From Chaenocephalus aceratus (taxonomy: Eukaryota > Chordata > Actinopteri > Perciformes > Channichthyidae): a stretch of 64,000 nt of DNA. Positions within the stretch are counted from its first letter, which is position 1, and each line of letters opens with the position of its first letter. The stretch spans positions 124,001-188,000 of the forward strand of contig JAMFTG010000267.1 of the NCBI GenBank assembly GCA_023974075.1. Direction: 5' to 3'. The notes below the pieces were generated by a model that saw only the letters and a program-made list of their open reading frames with translations, searched no databases and was not told where the DNA came from. This document shows positions 20,126 to 32,083 of the stretch, one piece after another. The position numbers and the translations under genes are program-made.

Positions 20126-20651
20126 TAGTTAAATTCAGTGTGGCTAAAATGAAAAGCTTTGTTAAAATAAGCAAGCACGCGGAAGTCAAAGTCAGCTTTA
20201 TTGTAAAGAATTCTACATGTGTTATACATCCAGAAATATCATTTCCCACAGTGTGACATGTATACATAAAACAAAACGGGCTATACAGTTTAAAATGTTA
20301 ATATATTTAAAGTGTTCAAAGTGCAGTTTCAGTGCAAGTCAGTTGAAACGATCTTAAGTTGGCGTGACGTTGAAGTCGTGCGACCCTGCTGCTGTACTGG
20401 CTTGTAGTTCGTTTATAGCATAACGTTAGCATTTCGCGACTAGATTTATGATCAAAAATTATAAAAGTAGGGGAGACATGTGGAGATTATCCGGCTGAAC
20501 AAAACCTGATCCCTCTCTTAAATGTGTGTCAACCACAGACTTTATTTCGAGCTATTTTCCAAAATCCTATGGAAAATTTGCATTGCGTTTGTCACGAAGG
20601 AACCGGAAGAAGTTTACTTCCGGGTTTTACGACGCGTCACTGCGGTTCTCT

Positions 20652-21419
20652 GGATAGTTGGGTTCGGTCTGAAGGGGAGGGGCTTAGCTTGAGCCTGGAT
20701 TCAGAGGGACAGGAGGTGAAAGGGGGGGGGGGGGGGGGGGTTGCGTCGAGTCACCTGAATCACACTTATTGTCAGGTTTCCTCTGATATTGGTGCAGCTT
20801 CCCCACTTGAAAGGGACCCGAGGCATCTACTGGACTTTGATGAACAGGATTCCACTCCAATGAGACAGTTTTTCATTTATCAGTTCACTTAAGTCTCTTT
20901 GCTGACTGGGTCATTTTATTCAGGTGAAAAACCTTTGAAACACAAGAACGATGCTTTTTAGAACTTTGTAAATTATCAAAATAAATAAAGCATGTAAACA
21001 TAGCATGTAACCAGTGGCGTTTTTATATGTACAAAAGTGGTGGGGCACAAAAAAACTTCGATGTCTATAAGCTTCTGCAGTGAGGTTCATGGCTGCTGAG
21101 GCTCTGGCTCTGACTCTTCAGGTTTACAAATATTATATTTTGACCTAAATCAAAATATAATATTATTTTCAAAAGCTTTTTTTGTCTGATGCTTCAATTA
21201 ATTTTAAACAGACAGTTAAACAGAAGGATACCCAAAAAATGTAATTTTATCATTTAAATATTGAATTGTTCTCTCTTAGTAAGATCCCATTTTCAATAAA
21301 ATTGCAGTCTTACCTTGACTTGAAGATGAAGTCCATTTGCCTATCCTTCTGGACAAACATCTCTATTACTTTTTTGTAAAAGTCCTCCTTATCATCTTAT
21401 AGTTTCAAAAGTCTATCAT
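20652..21419. other. Right part of block 2, no gene
   Basis: Contains a G-run near 20727-20740 and AT-rich non-coding sequence. 20652-20990 matches 32986-33285 of block 3. Confidence 0.5.
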
Positions 21420-21631
21420 AAATCTAATCTAATCAATAGATTTATGATTCGAAAATTATAAAAGTAGGGTAGATATTATCCGGCTGAACAAAATGTGCAT
21501 TTATCTAACAGGTTTGTTTCCCACAGATCTTATTTTGAGCTATTTTCTAAAATCCTATGGAGAAATCTCGTTGCTTTTTTGTCGAGGGAAGCCATGCGCA
21601 GCTTACTTCCGGGTTTTAGGACGCGTCACTG
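21420..21631. mobile_element. CAGTGACGCGTC-family element, right end
   Basis: Matches the inner part and right end of the 236-bp element (ends TTTTAGGACGCGTCACTG at about 21614-21631). Left terminus not recognised, so partial or diverged. Confidence 0.55.
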
Positions 21632-21826
21632 CAGCTCTCTCGGCTCCTCTTCACACTTTTCGCGGCACACGTACTTACAGCCAATCAGCTCTGAATGATG
21701 TGAGATGACGTGGTGATGGCAGCACTATGCCCCTATGGTCATTATTTTGTTGCCACACACATTAAATAGGAAAATACTCTGAGCATGCTCAGTGTAGTTT
21801 TTACAGTCACCATTGACTTAGACAGA

Positions 21827-23037
21827 AGAGGCTTCTCAATACTCAAATGTCCCCTCCTCGACTCCTCGGTCCTCTGGTAGTGACCCGGAAATGAATTTCA
21901 GCGCGCCATTTTGAAGGACGTCTCATTTCTCTAAATGCACACCGAGGACCGAGCGTCGAGGAGGCTCTCTGGAGGAGCTATAACCGAGGATACACTGATG
22001 GTTCCTCCACGGCTCCTCTGCGGATGCATTTCCGGGAACGGTGGAGGCGTGACGCACGGCCGGACTTATCTCAGCCAATGACAGCTCTGCATGCATCCCC
22101 TGGATATTATTTTATTAACTGCTTTCATCGCAACGCGATGTTTACACTGAGAACAGCTGTGAGGTCCGTGCAGAAAGCAGAGCAGTGTGTATAATATACA
22201 TCACTCAGTATAACAGACCTACTCTCTTTATTTGCTTTAGTTTAGTAGATATCTACAAAGAGTCGATATTTTTCTAAAACCATTTAGTGCTTCACATAAT
22301 AAAATACACAACGGCTGTAGCCTGATTATGCTTTAGGAGCTGTAGGGGTGTGTGTGGTACAGTGTGTCGGTGTGTGTTGTACAGTGTGTCGGTGTGTGTT
22401 GTACAGTGTGTCGGTGTGTGTTGTACAGCGTGTAGGTGCGTGTTGTACAGTGTGTCGGTGTCTGTTGTACAGCGTGTAGGTGCGTGTTGTACAGTGTGTC
22501 GGTGTGTGTTGTACAGTGTGTCGGTGTGTGTTGTACAGCGTGTAGGTGCGTGTTGTACAGTGTGTCGGTGTGTGTTGTACAGTGTGTCGGTGTGTGTTGT
22601 ACAGTGCGCAGATGCGGCGGACAGACAGGTCTCGGTTACGTTATTATGAGAGTGCTCTCATACTTTAAATTGCATATATTTATATAAATATATTTGTGTG
22701 TGTGTGTGTCCGCATCTGTTGCCTGGTATTGTCTCATTATACCGCACTGTCAATGAATTCAAAGTAAATATGTGGGGGAACAATGTTCAGCTGATCCAAC
22801 AGAGATTATAGAATATGACAAAACACTCGACAGATGATGCAGCTGTTGCCACGTAATAATGAACGGACGTCGCTTTAATATGACCGCTCAGAGGAGAGGA
22901 GTTCTCATTTCTTTAAACGTCTGCTGCTTCCCCTCCTCGGTCCTCCGCTCGCATCTCCTGTGGGCGGGTCTAAGTATTGAGGAGGGGAGTCGAGGAGGAG
23001 AGTCGAGGAGGGGAAATTTGAGTATTGAGAAGCCTCT
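21827..23037. mobile_element. Complete 1.2-kb TIR element with internal minisatellite
   Basis: 1211 bp, bounded by inverted ends AGAGGCTTCTCAATACTCAA and TTTGAGTATTGAGAAGCCTC, with CT/GA-rich subterminal blocks. Flanks are AGACAGA (21820-21826) and AGAGAGA (23038-23044), a TSD with one mismatch. The interior has a 22-bp minisatellite at 22346-22605. No transposase. An inverted relative of equal length is at 34077-35287. Confidence 0.8.
22346..22605. repeat. 22-bp minisatellite, longer allele
   Basis: About 12 units of the same 22-bp repeat as at 1-198, in the same unit-variant order near its right end. Confidence 0.9.
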
Positions 23038-23044
23038 AGAGAGA

Positions 23045-24971
23045 GGGAGCGAGGGGCAGGATCGGGTTTTGTCCCACATGGCTCTAAACAGCTCAATAGG
23101 CACAAACTGTATACACTAATTAGAAGAACACAGACTAAAACAGCAATTTACAGACGAATCAGATGTTTAAACATGATCTTAACATATATTTTATATATTT
23201 TTTGATTTATTTTTTGCATTTTTTTGTAATCATTATTTGTAATACTTTCTGCTGACACTAGGTGGGGCTGTGCCTGCCCCTAATGACCAGTCGCCACTGC
23301 ATGTAACCAATACATTCGTTTGGCAACTGCTGCCTTAGTTTTGAATATGTCACACACTGGTTCAGCAGACGAAGCACAGAAATCTTCATTTTAAACATAA
23401 AAACGTTTCTTTTAAACTCTCAGCAGATTTAATTAACTGGATTTCACTATCAATGCTTCTAACAAAATCAAATGAATTATTTTTAATAAGAAAGATTATT
23501 TTCTAACAAAACACGTGACACACACGCAAACAATCTCACAGAACATAAACATTAGCGGCTCCGCGGAGCTCTCACGCAGCATTACTGCTCTGATCTTACC
23601 GGCTGCCGGTCCTGACTTTGTAGAAATGCCTCCCGTCTCCACGCTGCAGTCTACCAGGCTACGCACACAGCAACTATTTAAACCCTTCTCCAGGATGCAG
23701 CACTGGGCTCTGTGATTAGGGTGATTGCACCCAGCGTGCCAGAGGAGGCAGGACCGCGATCATTCACACCGGTTGTCTATCCCTATTAATTGCTGATTTG
23801 TATTGAAATGAAACAAATGTGTAGCTCTAATGATTTAACTTCTGATTAAAATTAGCCTATTTTGTTATTGGTATGTGTCCATATCTATTATTTTTCGACT
23901 ACTTGTCATCTGTTTTTTATTTTATATGTATTAAAGCCTTAGGCTCCGTTTGACTTTACACTTATTGAGAGGAGAGAGTAGTAACATGGAAATAGTAAAT
24001 GAACGAGGAAAGACGGTCTTCCTGGTTGAACTCACGCTGAGCTTCATTTGTCTCAGATCACTTCCGCATGTTCCCCATCAGCTTCGTAGCAACTTGGACA
24101 CAACACAAGAAGAACATCCTGTTTTTGTTTTTGAAAGACAAACCTTTATTAATGATCCAAACATTTAATTTGATCACACATCCCATCAGTGAAGTCTGTT
24201 CAATGATTTCATGACCAGTCTCACTTTCTCCGCACCATGAATGTGTTTCATCTCAGCTGTTTCAAACAGAATCAGACAAGATGTCCTTATTGATTATTAT
24301 CATGATGAGTTCTATAAAACATCAGAGTCCCCACTTTCTATTTGGATAACAACAACAACAACAACAAGTCTGCAAAACAATAACATGTTATTTCCCGAGC
24401 AAAGACTCTAAGCTATTTACAGCAGAATAATAAATGATACTTATTGATTATGATCATGACAGGAAGTAATATCATTTTAATTAAACATGTTATGATGAAA
24501 TAAGTGTTATAACCATCTGGGATCTCATGTTTTAGTTAATTTGGGCAACAATAACATTTAATATGTCAAAAATAATACATGTGATTATAAATGTCTCTGT
24601 TGCTTTAGAACCAGAATAAAATGTGTAGAACAAAAGAAGCTCTGCTGCTTTCTCTCTGAAGACTCGTGCACTACGAGAGAAACAACAACATGAATCAAAA
24701 GAAATATCCAACACAGATTTAAAGCAACGTTTACACATCGGTTCAGGTGAACAAGGATCCTCCTGAGCAGTGACAGCCTCCGTGGCTACACAGACACAGG
24801 AAGGAGCCGGAAGAAAGTCCAACATCTACAGAACAACTCGTGAGGAGATGTTGAAGCCCCGCCCATCATGTTTGATTGACAGCTGATCTCTGCAGTGAAG
24901 ACATGGACAATCAGCTCGGATGGACACACGGTGAGTTTAAGAAGTAGAAGAGTTCCTCCAAGGACTCCAGG
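23045..24971. other. Block 3 sequence downstream of TRIM copy 3
   Basis: Near-identical to 631-2551 and 7462-9383; probable TRIM 3' UTR and flank. No other gene recognised. Confidence 0.6.
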
Positions 24972-26654
24972 CTATTTGAGTTTACAGAACTCAGCAGTGG
25001 CTTCATAATAATCACAAAGCCGAACTCCAGCATGCAGCGGCTGAGTGAACGTGGTCTGCACTCTGTGGAGGAGAGTCATGGTTTCAGAGACGATGCTGTA
25101 GAAGGACAGAACACCTGCTCTGTGATCCAGGTACACTCCTACTCTGGAGGACAGAGGACCTGAGACGGGAGTGTTGATTCTGTTGTAACGAAATCTATAA
25201 CTGTTTTTTAAACAATCTAAGGACCAAGATTTGTCATTGTTTCCAAATACACTTTCACTCCCTGCTCTGCTGGTACTCTTGTATGCGACTGCTACAAAAA
25301 CTCCTCCCCCTCTCCGCTCCACCTCCCAGTAACACCGTCCAGTCAGACTCTCTCTGCTCAGGACCTGATGATAATACTCAGTGAACCTGTCTGGGTGACT
25401 GGAATAAGGCTGATGTTGTCCCATGTATGTTGCTTTTCTGCCGCCCTCAGATAATAACAGATGTGTGTGTGCTGTGTTTGGATCCAGAGTGACTTCCTGT
25501 GAGTATCTGAAGAACCCAGCTCTGGAGGCGGGCTCTGCTGCTGCTGACGGTAAAACATCCATTTCAGTCGGCGAGACGTGTGTCCATTCCTCTCTCAGGG
25601 CATCCTGTAGTTTGTCTCTGACTGCTGACAGGGCCGCCGTCACGTCCTCAAAGTAGCTCAGAGGACGGATGTTGGTGCTGGAGGAGTGTGTAGCTCCACT
25701 GAGGGGGGCTGGCAGTGAGGAGGGGTAGCTGAGCAGAAACTGGTTGTGGTCCTCTGTGTGAGACAGCAGCTCCAGCTCTGCGTCTCTCCCCTTCAGCTCA
25801 GAGATCTCCTGCTCCAGCTTCTCCTGGAGCTCTCTGACTCCACTCACTTCTCTCTCCTGCTGGGATCTGACCTGCTGCTTCACGTCAGAGCTTCTCTTCT
25901 GCATGAGACGGATCAGCTCAGTGAACGTCTTCTCACTGTCCTCCACTGCTTTGTCAGCAGAGCCATTGACGGCCTGCACCTCCTGCTCAAGCCGCTTCAC
26001 CTCCTTCTCTCCGTCCTGGATCCTCTGCTGGATGTGGAGTCGACTCCCCTCCAGCTCTCTCTGCCTCTCGGTCCTCTCTGCTGCAGCTGACACTGTGTCG
26101 TGGCCTTTGTGTTCGTCCACAGAGCAGAGAGAACAGATACTCTGCTGATCAGTGCGGCAGAACAGCTTCATCACCTCGTCGTGACGAGAGCAGATGTTCT
26201 CCTGGAGCTTCTTGGAGGGCTCCACCAGCTTGTGTTTCTTAAAGACAGGCAATTCATAATGAGGCTGGAGGTGTTGGTCACAGTAAGAGGCCACACACTG
26301 CAGACAGGACTTACAGGCTCTCAGCTTCCTCCCAGTGCAGAAATCACAGGCCACGTCTCCAGCTCCAGCGTAGCAGAGGTCAGCAGGAGCAGCTTGGAGT
26401 CCAGTCTTCTTCAGCTCCTCCACTAAAGCTGCTAGCATGGTGTTCTTCAGCAGGACAGGCCTCGGCGTGAAGCTCTGCCTGCACTGAGGGCAGCTATGGA
26501 GCTTCTTCTCATCCTCTCCGTCCCAGAAGCCTGCAATACACTTCATGCAGTAGCTGTGTCCACAGATAGTCGTCACCGGATCCTTCAGTAGATCCAGACA
26601 GATGGGACAAGATATTAACGTTTCCCGGTCCAGCTGAACTCCTCTCTGCGCCAT
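24972..26654 (-). CDS. finTRIM / TRIM16-like protein, copy 3
   Basis: Intact intronless 560-residue TRIM starting at the ATG at 26652-26654. The RING and B-box half is almost the same as copy 2. The coiled coil differs from copies 1 and 2 (QQVRSQQEREVSGVREL for RQLRSQQEREVSRVGEL; ELKGRD for ELKRRD), a variant shared with copy 4. PRY-SPRY resembles copy 2 but with its own changes: YMGQHQP, an extra residue in FTEYYHQVL, STSRAGSESVFG, RINTPVSG and a final loop RLCDYYEATAEF. All RING zinc ligands are kept. Expected role: E3 ubiquitin ligase with a distinct binding surface, inferred from the family. Confidence 0.9.
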   Translation of the reverse strand: MAQRGVQLDRETLISCPICLDLLKDPVTTICGHSYCMKCIAGFWDGEDEKKLHSCPQCRQSFTPRPVLLKNTMLAALVEELKKTGLQAAPADLCYAGAGDVACDFCTGRKLRACKSCLQCVASYCDQHLQPHYELPVFKKHKLVEPSKKLQENICSRHDEVMKLFCRTDQQSICSLCSVDEHKGHDTVSAAAERTERQRELEGSRLHIQQRIQDGEKEVKRLEQEVQAVNGSADKAVEDSEKTFTELIRLMQKRSSDVKQQVRSQQEREVSGVRELQEKLEQEISELKGRDAELELLSHTEDHNQFLLSYPSSLPAPLSGATHSSSTNIRPLSYFEDVTAALSAVRDKLQDALREEWTHVSPTEMDVLPSAAAEPASRAGFFRYSQEVTLDPNTAHTHLLLSEGGRKATYMGQHQPYSSHPDRFTEYYHQVLSRESLTGRCYWEVERRGGGVFVAVAYKSTSRAGSESVFGNNDKSWSLDCLKNSYRFRYNRINTPVSGPLSSRVGVYLDHRAGVLSFYSIVSETMTLLHRVQTTFTQPLHAGVRLCDYYEATAEFCKLK

Positions 26655-26684
26655 TTCACCTCTCAGCAGCAGCGAGTGTGTGAG

Positions 26685-26694
26685 TTTCACTTCC
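26685..26694 (-). promoter_or_regulatory. Ets/IRF composite-like element upstream of TRIM copy 3
   Basis: GGAAGTGAAA on the TRIM strand, 31-40 bases before the ATG as in the other copies. Confidence 0.45.
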
Positions 26695-27142
26695 TGAGAG
26701 CTGAAACTAGTGTGACAGGTTATCTGAACAGCATGTGTGTGGGCGGTGAATGTGGCCTATCAGCTCTTGTGCTTTACCCACATGTTGGTTATGCCCTTCC
26801 TCCTCAGTGTGGCTCTGAAGGGGAGGAGCCAGGAAGTACAGAGTGGAGCTGCTGGCTGTGTCTGAGAGCAGGAGGAAGAGGGGGGGCTCATCAGACTGAC
26901 TCATTCCAGGAGGAGCAGCAGCGCTCAGACTCTGACCCGTGTTTATTTACACAGAGCCTCGGTTACAACCTGCTCTTCATTTGAAAAGAGCTTTTAGTTG
27001 TAAAATAAGTTGGTAAACTTACAAAATCTGAAGGGGGTTAAATACTTGTTTCCTCCACTGTAAATGTATCACCTCAATGTCCTGAAATAGCTGATTGATT
27101 TAATAGTTGAAGTCGTTTTTTACTGTGTGTAGTAGTAGTTTT

Positions 27143-27144
<2 letters not shown>

Positions 27145-27191
<47 letters not shown>

Positions 27192-27199
27192 GGGGGGGG
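27145..27199. repeat. (GT)n followed by long G-run
   Basis: Block 3 version; the G-run is about 25 bases, the longest of the four. Confidence 0.9.
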
Positions 27200-27343
27200 C
27201 TTTTATATAGAAAAAACTCCTTATTCTGTGCATTCACACTAAACATGAACCTGAAAACTACATACGTCCTCTTTAATTAACACCAAAATGATGATTTGTG
27301 GTCGAAACCTTCTTTTAACTCTTTTATTTTTACCCTCCGACAG

Positions 27344-27536
27344 ATGTGTCTCAATGGAGAAGAAGAAACCTCAGATTCCTTAGTGTCCATCGAGGTGAGA
27401 TCTTCCGAGGAGTCGTCTCCCGCTGTGACCCCTTCCCAGGACCCCCCCCACCACACACAGGACCCCATCACAGAGGACACCCCTACCTAACGTGATCCAG
27501 GAGACTGAACCTCCTTCCTTAGCTACAAACTGCTGA
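27344..27536 (+). pseudogene. Orphan terminal exon, frameshifted, block 3
   Basis: Same acceptor and sequence as 11732-11923, but one extra base (CAGAGGACACC for CAGAGACACC near 27473) shifts the frame so the peptide ends early at 27490. Confidence 0.5.
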
Positions 27537-27549
27537 ACTTAGCGGAGAG

Positions 27550-28591
27550 TAGTGCTGGGGGGAAACGATTATTTCGAAAACGATTAATCGGGCGATTATT
27601 TGATCGATTAGTCGACTAATCTAACGATTATTTTTCTGTTGTTCAATTCATAAAAAACGTAATGTAAAAAAAACGTAATGTAAATTTTTTTTTTCACGAT
27701 ACTGTGTCTCAGGGGATCTTAATATTTAACAAACTATTAATGTGTTATACCAGATTAACGGAAATAATCTCAGCTAACTGACGATACAAACCATGTTCAC
27801 CAAAACAAAACACAAGTCTCATAAGAAGCATCTAAATGACCCATGAGCGAAAAATGCTAACGGACATTGGCACAGAACTCAATATAAAAGTACCCTTATT
27901 ACTTATCGTAGCTGCACATACAAGATATCCGATTAAAGCTGAGACTCCACAGATTATGTAGGTATATAGTATCATCACTGAGTGATCCGGACTCGCGACA
28001 GGGGAAGCAAATACAGTCATCACAACACGTACCTTTACAGAGCTTCTAGGGAGATCGTCTCACCGTAGCTGTCAATCTGATCAAAAGACGTGTTCAATGG
28101 CATTAAAACGATAAAAAAACGCGGCTGCTGAATTGGTTAATCCATAGGTTTTTAACGTCTATGTATAAACAAATGATTGAATTTATAATCCATAATTCCA
28201 TTTTTATGTAAAAATCGGAGAGCAAATGCTAGCTGCTAATGGTAGCCACCACAGCTAGCTGCCGCTTTAAATGTTCCAACATAGCCGTTGTGCTTGTGTG
28301 AGATGCCAACTCCATTTGGCAAAGACTGCAAATGACAATATCTTTGCGTTTTGGACTAACTTTAAAATATTCCCATGCTTTTGAAGACCTAGGGCGAGAT
28401 GTTTTAGTTTGAGGGCTTCGTGCGCAATCCTGTGAGGAGGAGGTGGTAGCCGTTTCAGTCTCCATTGTGTTTGAAGTGCGATTGCGAACGGCTTGTTGCT
28501 TTGTTTACACACCCACGTGTGTGTAGCGACGCGTCAACGCGGAAATATGTCGTCGACGATATTTTGAAGTCGACGTGTCGCTCCAGCACTA
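27550..28591. mobile_element. hAT element with BED-finger remnant, block 3
   Basis: Same insertion as 11937-12975, with TSD GCGGAGAG at 27542-27549 and 28592-28599. Differs from the block 2 copy by only a few bases. Confidence 0.9.
28229..28465 (-). pseudogene. BED zinc-finger fragment, block 3
   Basis: 78-codon ORF identical in translation to 12613-12849. Confidence 0.6.
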
Positions 28592-28599
28592 GCGGAGAG

Positions 28600-29449
28600 A
28601 TGTAGAAAAGTGAAATGATTTGAATCAAAATAGTTACAGCTCAAATGCACTGACTTTGTTGAAAGCTTGAAAGTGAAATGTTAAGCTGGAAGAGTAGGAC
28701 AAATAGTGATGAAGCTTAATATTTCAAAGAAAAGTTGAAGGTATACAACTACAGTAAATGTGAATTAAAGCAACCCTCCTGCGATACATGCGTAAACATA
28801 TGTTTTAGTGGGGGAGGGGTCAGACTGAGTGAGGATGAACACTGGGCTTTGTTTCAGGAGGAAGACTCAGCTGTCGAATAGTCCATAAATCAGCTCCTAT
28901 CGTCTATCCTTATCGTCTATTCCTTGACCTCTGAGTGAAACGTCACGGGGTTAAGGGAAAGTGGATAGGACATTTCAAAAGGACTTAGGAGAAGAGACTG
29001 CGGTGCTTTGAGAATCCGAATGCACTTTCAATATCCGACGTGTTTATGATGCGCCAGCGGACGTCATTTGTGCGTCTGCTGCTGTGGGGGAACTATGGAA
29101 ACCACAGTTTTCTATACAGCGGAGTCCACCCCCACTCAAAATACCTTCCCGCACCTCTGCATGCCTATAACAGCTGAATGCGGCGATTACCATGTTGTTC
29201 AGCAAAACGCCTCACACACGTATTAAGATCCAAAGCTTTAGTGCGTTTTGATTCAATGCTGAGTACAGCCAAACTTGACAGTCTCTTCTCTGTCATTGTA
29301 GACCGCACCTCATTCCTTCTGTCTACTTGGGCAGGGTGGCCCACTTTGGGTACCTGGCTGGAGTGAGATTTTGATATCATGGCTTTAATTACACATATAT
29401 GCGCACTAAATGACTGCTATCGTGTCAGTAGCGGGACCTTAGTATAGGC

Positions 29450-29481
<32 letters not shown>

Positions 29482-29810
29482 ACAATATATACAAATACAC
29501 AATATTGGACACAGACTATAAAGGGCACACAGTTTCATTCAGTAATGAAAGTCAAACACATGTTTGTTTCCACTGTTTTATTGTGTGCCTGTCGCGATAA
29601 GCAATTAATTTACTTATCGTACGATAAATAAAAATGAACTCGATAACTTTTCTGACCTCGATACATTTCCATTTACATGAGGATGTGACTAGCAGTTTGA
29701 AGGATGTACTTGAATTATTATTATATATTTTAATTATGTCAGTGGCAGGCTTGGAATTTCGTCATTTTAGGGGCAAGGCCATTTGGCCTTCCCGTTCACA
29801 TTTTTTTTAA
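28600..29810. other. Block 3 interior without gene
   Basis: Same content as 12984-14200, with (TA)n at 29450-29478. Confidence 0.5.
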
Positions 29811-29910
29811 GGACACAAAGGCCACATGACAGGGCACAAGGCCACATGACAGGGCACAAAGGCCACATGACAGGGCACAAAGGCCACATGACAGGGCACA
29901 AAGGCCACAT
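29811..29910. repeat. 21-bp minisatellite, block 3
   Basis: Nearly five units of the GGGCACAAAGGCCACATGACA repeat. The open frame through it (HMTGHKG repeats) is a by-product of the 21-bp period. Confidence 0.9.
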
Positions 29911-30292
29911 TTGTTGCAATAATTTATGCACTAACTACATTACTACTTGTACTACAACATTTTAATCATCAGTTCTTCCTCATTTTCCTCAATTGTTCAT
30001 ATTTGGTTTATTAAAATAATGATATTGTGGTCATTGTTAAAAAATGTCTGCTATTATTATGAGTATTATTATTTGTATAATGCGCTTTCTGCCTTCCTGT
30101 CATTAGGAGTTAGACATGTAATGGCTATATGTAATTGATTTGATTAGAACCTTCATTATCCTAAACTGCTGGGACATTTCGCCAATACCTTTATATTTCT
30201 ACTCTTCACTTACTTGTCAGCATAGGTCGGCATTGATGTACAGAGCCGACAGAAGACCTTGTTTATACTGGCATCATATTGAGATGTGCAGC

Positions 30293-30528
30293 CAGTGACG
30301 CGTCCTGAAACCAGGAAGTAAGCTGCTGGTTCCCTCCACAAAAAGCCATGTGATTTCTCCACAGGGTTTTGGAAAATAGCTGGAAATAAGGTCTGTGGAA
30401 AACAAACCTGTTTGATAAATGCACGTTTTGTTCAGCCGGATAATCTCCACATGTCTACCCTACTTTTATAATTTTTGAATCATAAATCTAATCGATAGAT
30501 TATAAAAGGGTTTTAGGACGCGACATTG
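30293..30528. mobile_element. Short TIR element (CAGTGACGCGTC family), block 3
   Basis: Same insertion as 14921-15156; its right end is mutated (GACGCGACATTG). Confidence 0.75.
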
Positions 30529-32083
30529 CAGCCAACTCCCTGTCACTCTCCTTTAACTCCTCCGGTGACTTTCTTTTATTAGAAGATTGTTTTTTGCACG
30601 GCGCAGGTGCGGTCTACAATGACCGCTCGTATTAAAAACATGTTGGCGAATGGTTAGGTGGCGCGATAGTCTGTAGTGAAGAAGGAGCGCACTCCCGCTC
30701 AAACAGCTGTTTGCTTTTCCCCCCCAACAACGACAATCAGTGGTCTAAAATGGTCATACAACAGTGCCGACAATATTATCGTTTATCACAATCATTTCCG
30801 GGAAAATGTATCCAACAAAATTATCGTGAGAGGCCTATACATGAAACACACACACACACAAATCTACAGACTTACTCCAAACTGCCAAATATATTAATTA
30901 ACACACTCTCACTCTCATACACTCTTTGACTCTATTTTGGCCTCGTAGAACAATAAGCAGCAGACTTTTACTTTTTTATCATTTCTACTGGATCTCAGAT
31001 CTGCGCACTACGGGTCGGGGATTGACCAACCGGCTCCCACTGCTCTGCTGTCTGTTAACGTTGTTAAGAGTGGTGCGGGCGGATCGACAGCTTGAGCAGC
31101 TGTCAACTCAACATTGTAAATAACCAACCAAAAACGATCTCCGACGCCGGTTCATCTTGTTTTTGGCGTGAGAATAGTTTGGCCGCGTGAGAGCGTGAGA
31201 TTGAGAGTGAAAGCGTGTGTCGCACGCCAGATGCGTGAGAGTTGGCAACCCTGACTTGGGTCCGAATGCTTCTCGTTTTGCGCCGTCCCGTTCAAATGAA
31301 ATCGCCGGCAATCATATTTCCAAGCTCCCGCCAGAGCCGGGAGGGGTTACAAGACTCGCGTCTTGTGCTGCATTCACTTGCACTCGGACATTAGAGATTT
31401 TCTCTCATAAATGTCCGATGAGCCACAACTTTTCTTTCAAAACAAAGATGCCAGCTGGGGTGGCAAGTGTAAGGGAAACTTCTGCTTCAATGGAGAGTCA
31501 GGACTCCGAGAGACACGGGACGAGCAGGAGTTCTGATGTCAAACACTGGGATTTAATACAAGCATCGGCCGGAGAATTTCACATCACAAGTCACACAGTC
31601 AACGATTCTGACTGCACGGGTGGGTTGCCATGTCAATTCTGATCACCCTCTCATCTTGGCAGACCTTTTAAACTAGCTTCACTAAGAGTCAATACACAGA
31701 TTGGGGAAGGTGTACGTGACCACCTGGAGGCACTGAATCACTTATTTGACTCTATGGCTCTGTGACCGGTCATAAAACTGATAATGTCAGCAATAGCTGA
31801 GACTTCCCATTCCTTAAGACAGATAACAGACTTAGGCTTCGTCGTAAATGTCAACAGGCCGAAAGGTCAAATATCTTAAGTAAAGACTAAATTAATCCCC
31901 AACAGTAAGGCTATTTTTTAGGGTGGCAGTTGCCACCCCATGCCACCCCGGTAGATCCGCCCCTGTCAGTGGCGGTTCTAGAACATTTGACATGTTGGCC
32001 TTTTCTTCAAAGAAAAAGACATCACCACTATTATTAGAAGAAGGGACATCATCCCAGGAAGGCTGCCTATGGTGGATTGTTTT
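30529..32083. other. Block 3 interior, dispersed repeats
   Basis: Copy of 15157-16675, including hAT-like termini near 31915-31985. No gene recognised. Confidence 0.45.

Larger units (their letters stand above)
17586..20651. mobile_element. THAP/SWIM-coding DNA transposon remnant (ISL2EU-like)
   Basis: 3066-bp element with inverted ends starting AGAGAACCGCAGTGACGCGT on both sides. The plus strand starts a THAP zinc-finger exon about 540 bp from the left end; the minus strand carries a SWIM zinc-finger exon and a possible N-terminal exon starting about 530 bp from the right end. Two convergent genes, THAP transposase and SWIM/YqaJ-type partner, match what is known of ISL2EU-type elements; the rest of both genes is missing, so the element is internally deleted. 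An L2 LINE lies inside. Block 3 at about 32985-32990 has neither the element nor a visible footprint. The superfamily call is an inference. Confidence 0.6.

Noticed and set aside
27832..28023. 63-codon minus-strand ORF with a hydrophobic stretch inside the BED hAT
   Set aside because: Absent as an ORF from the near-identical block 2 element; chance frame.
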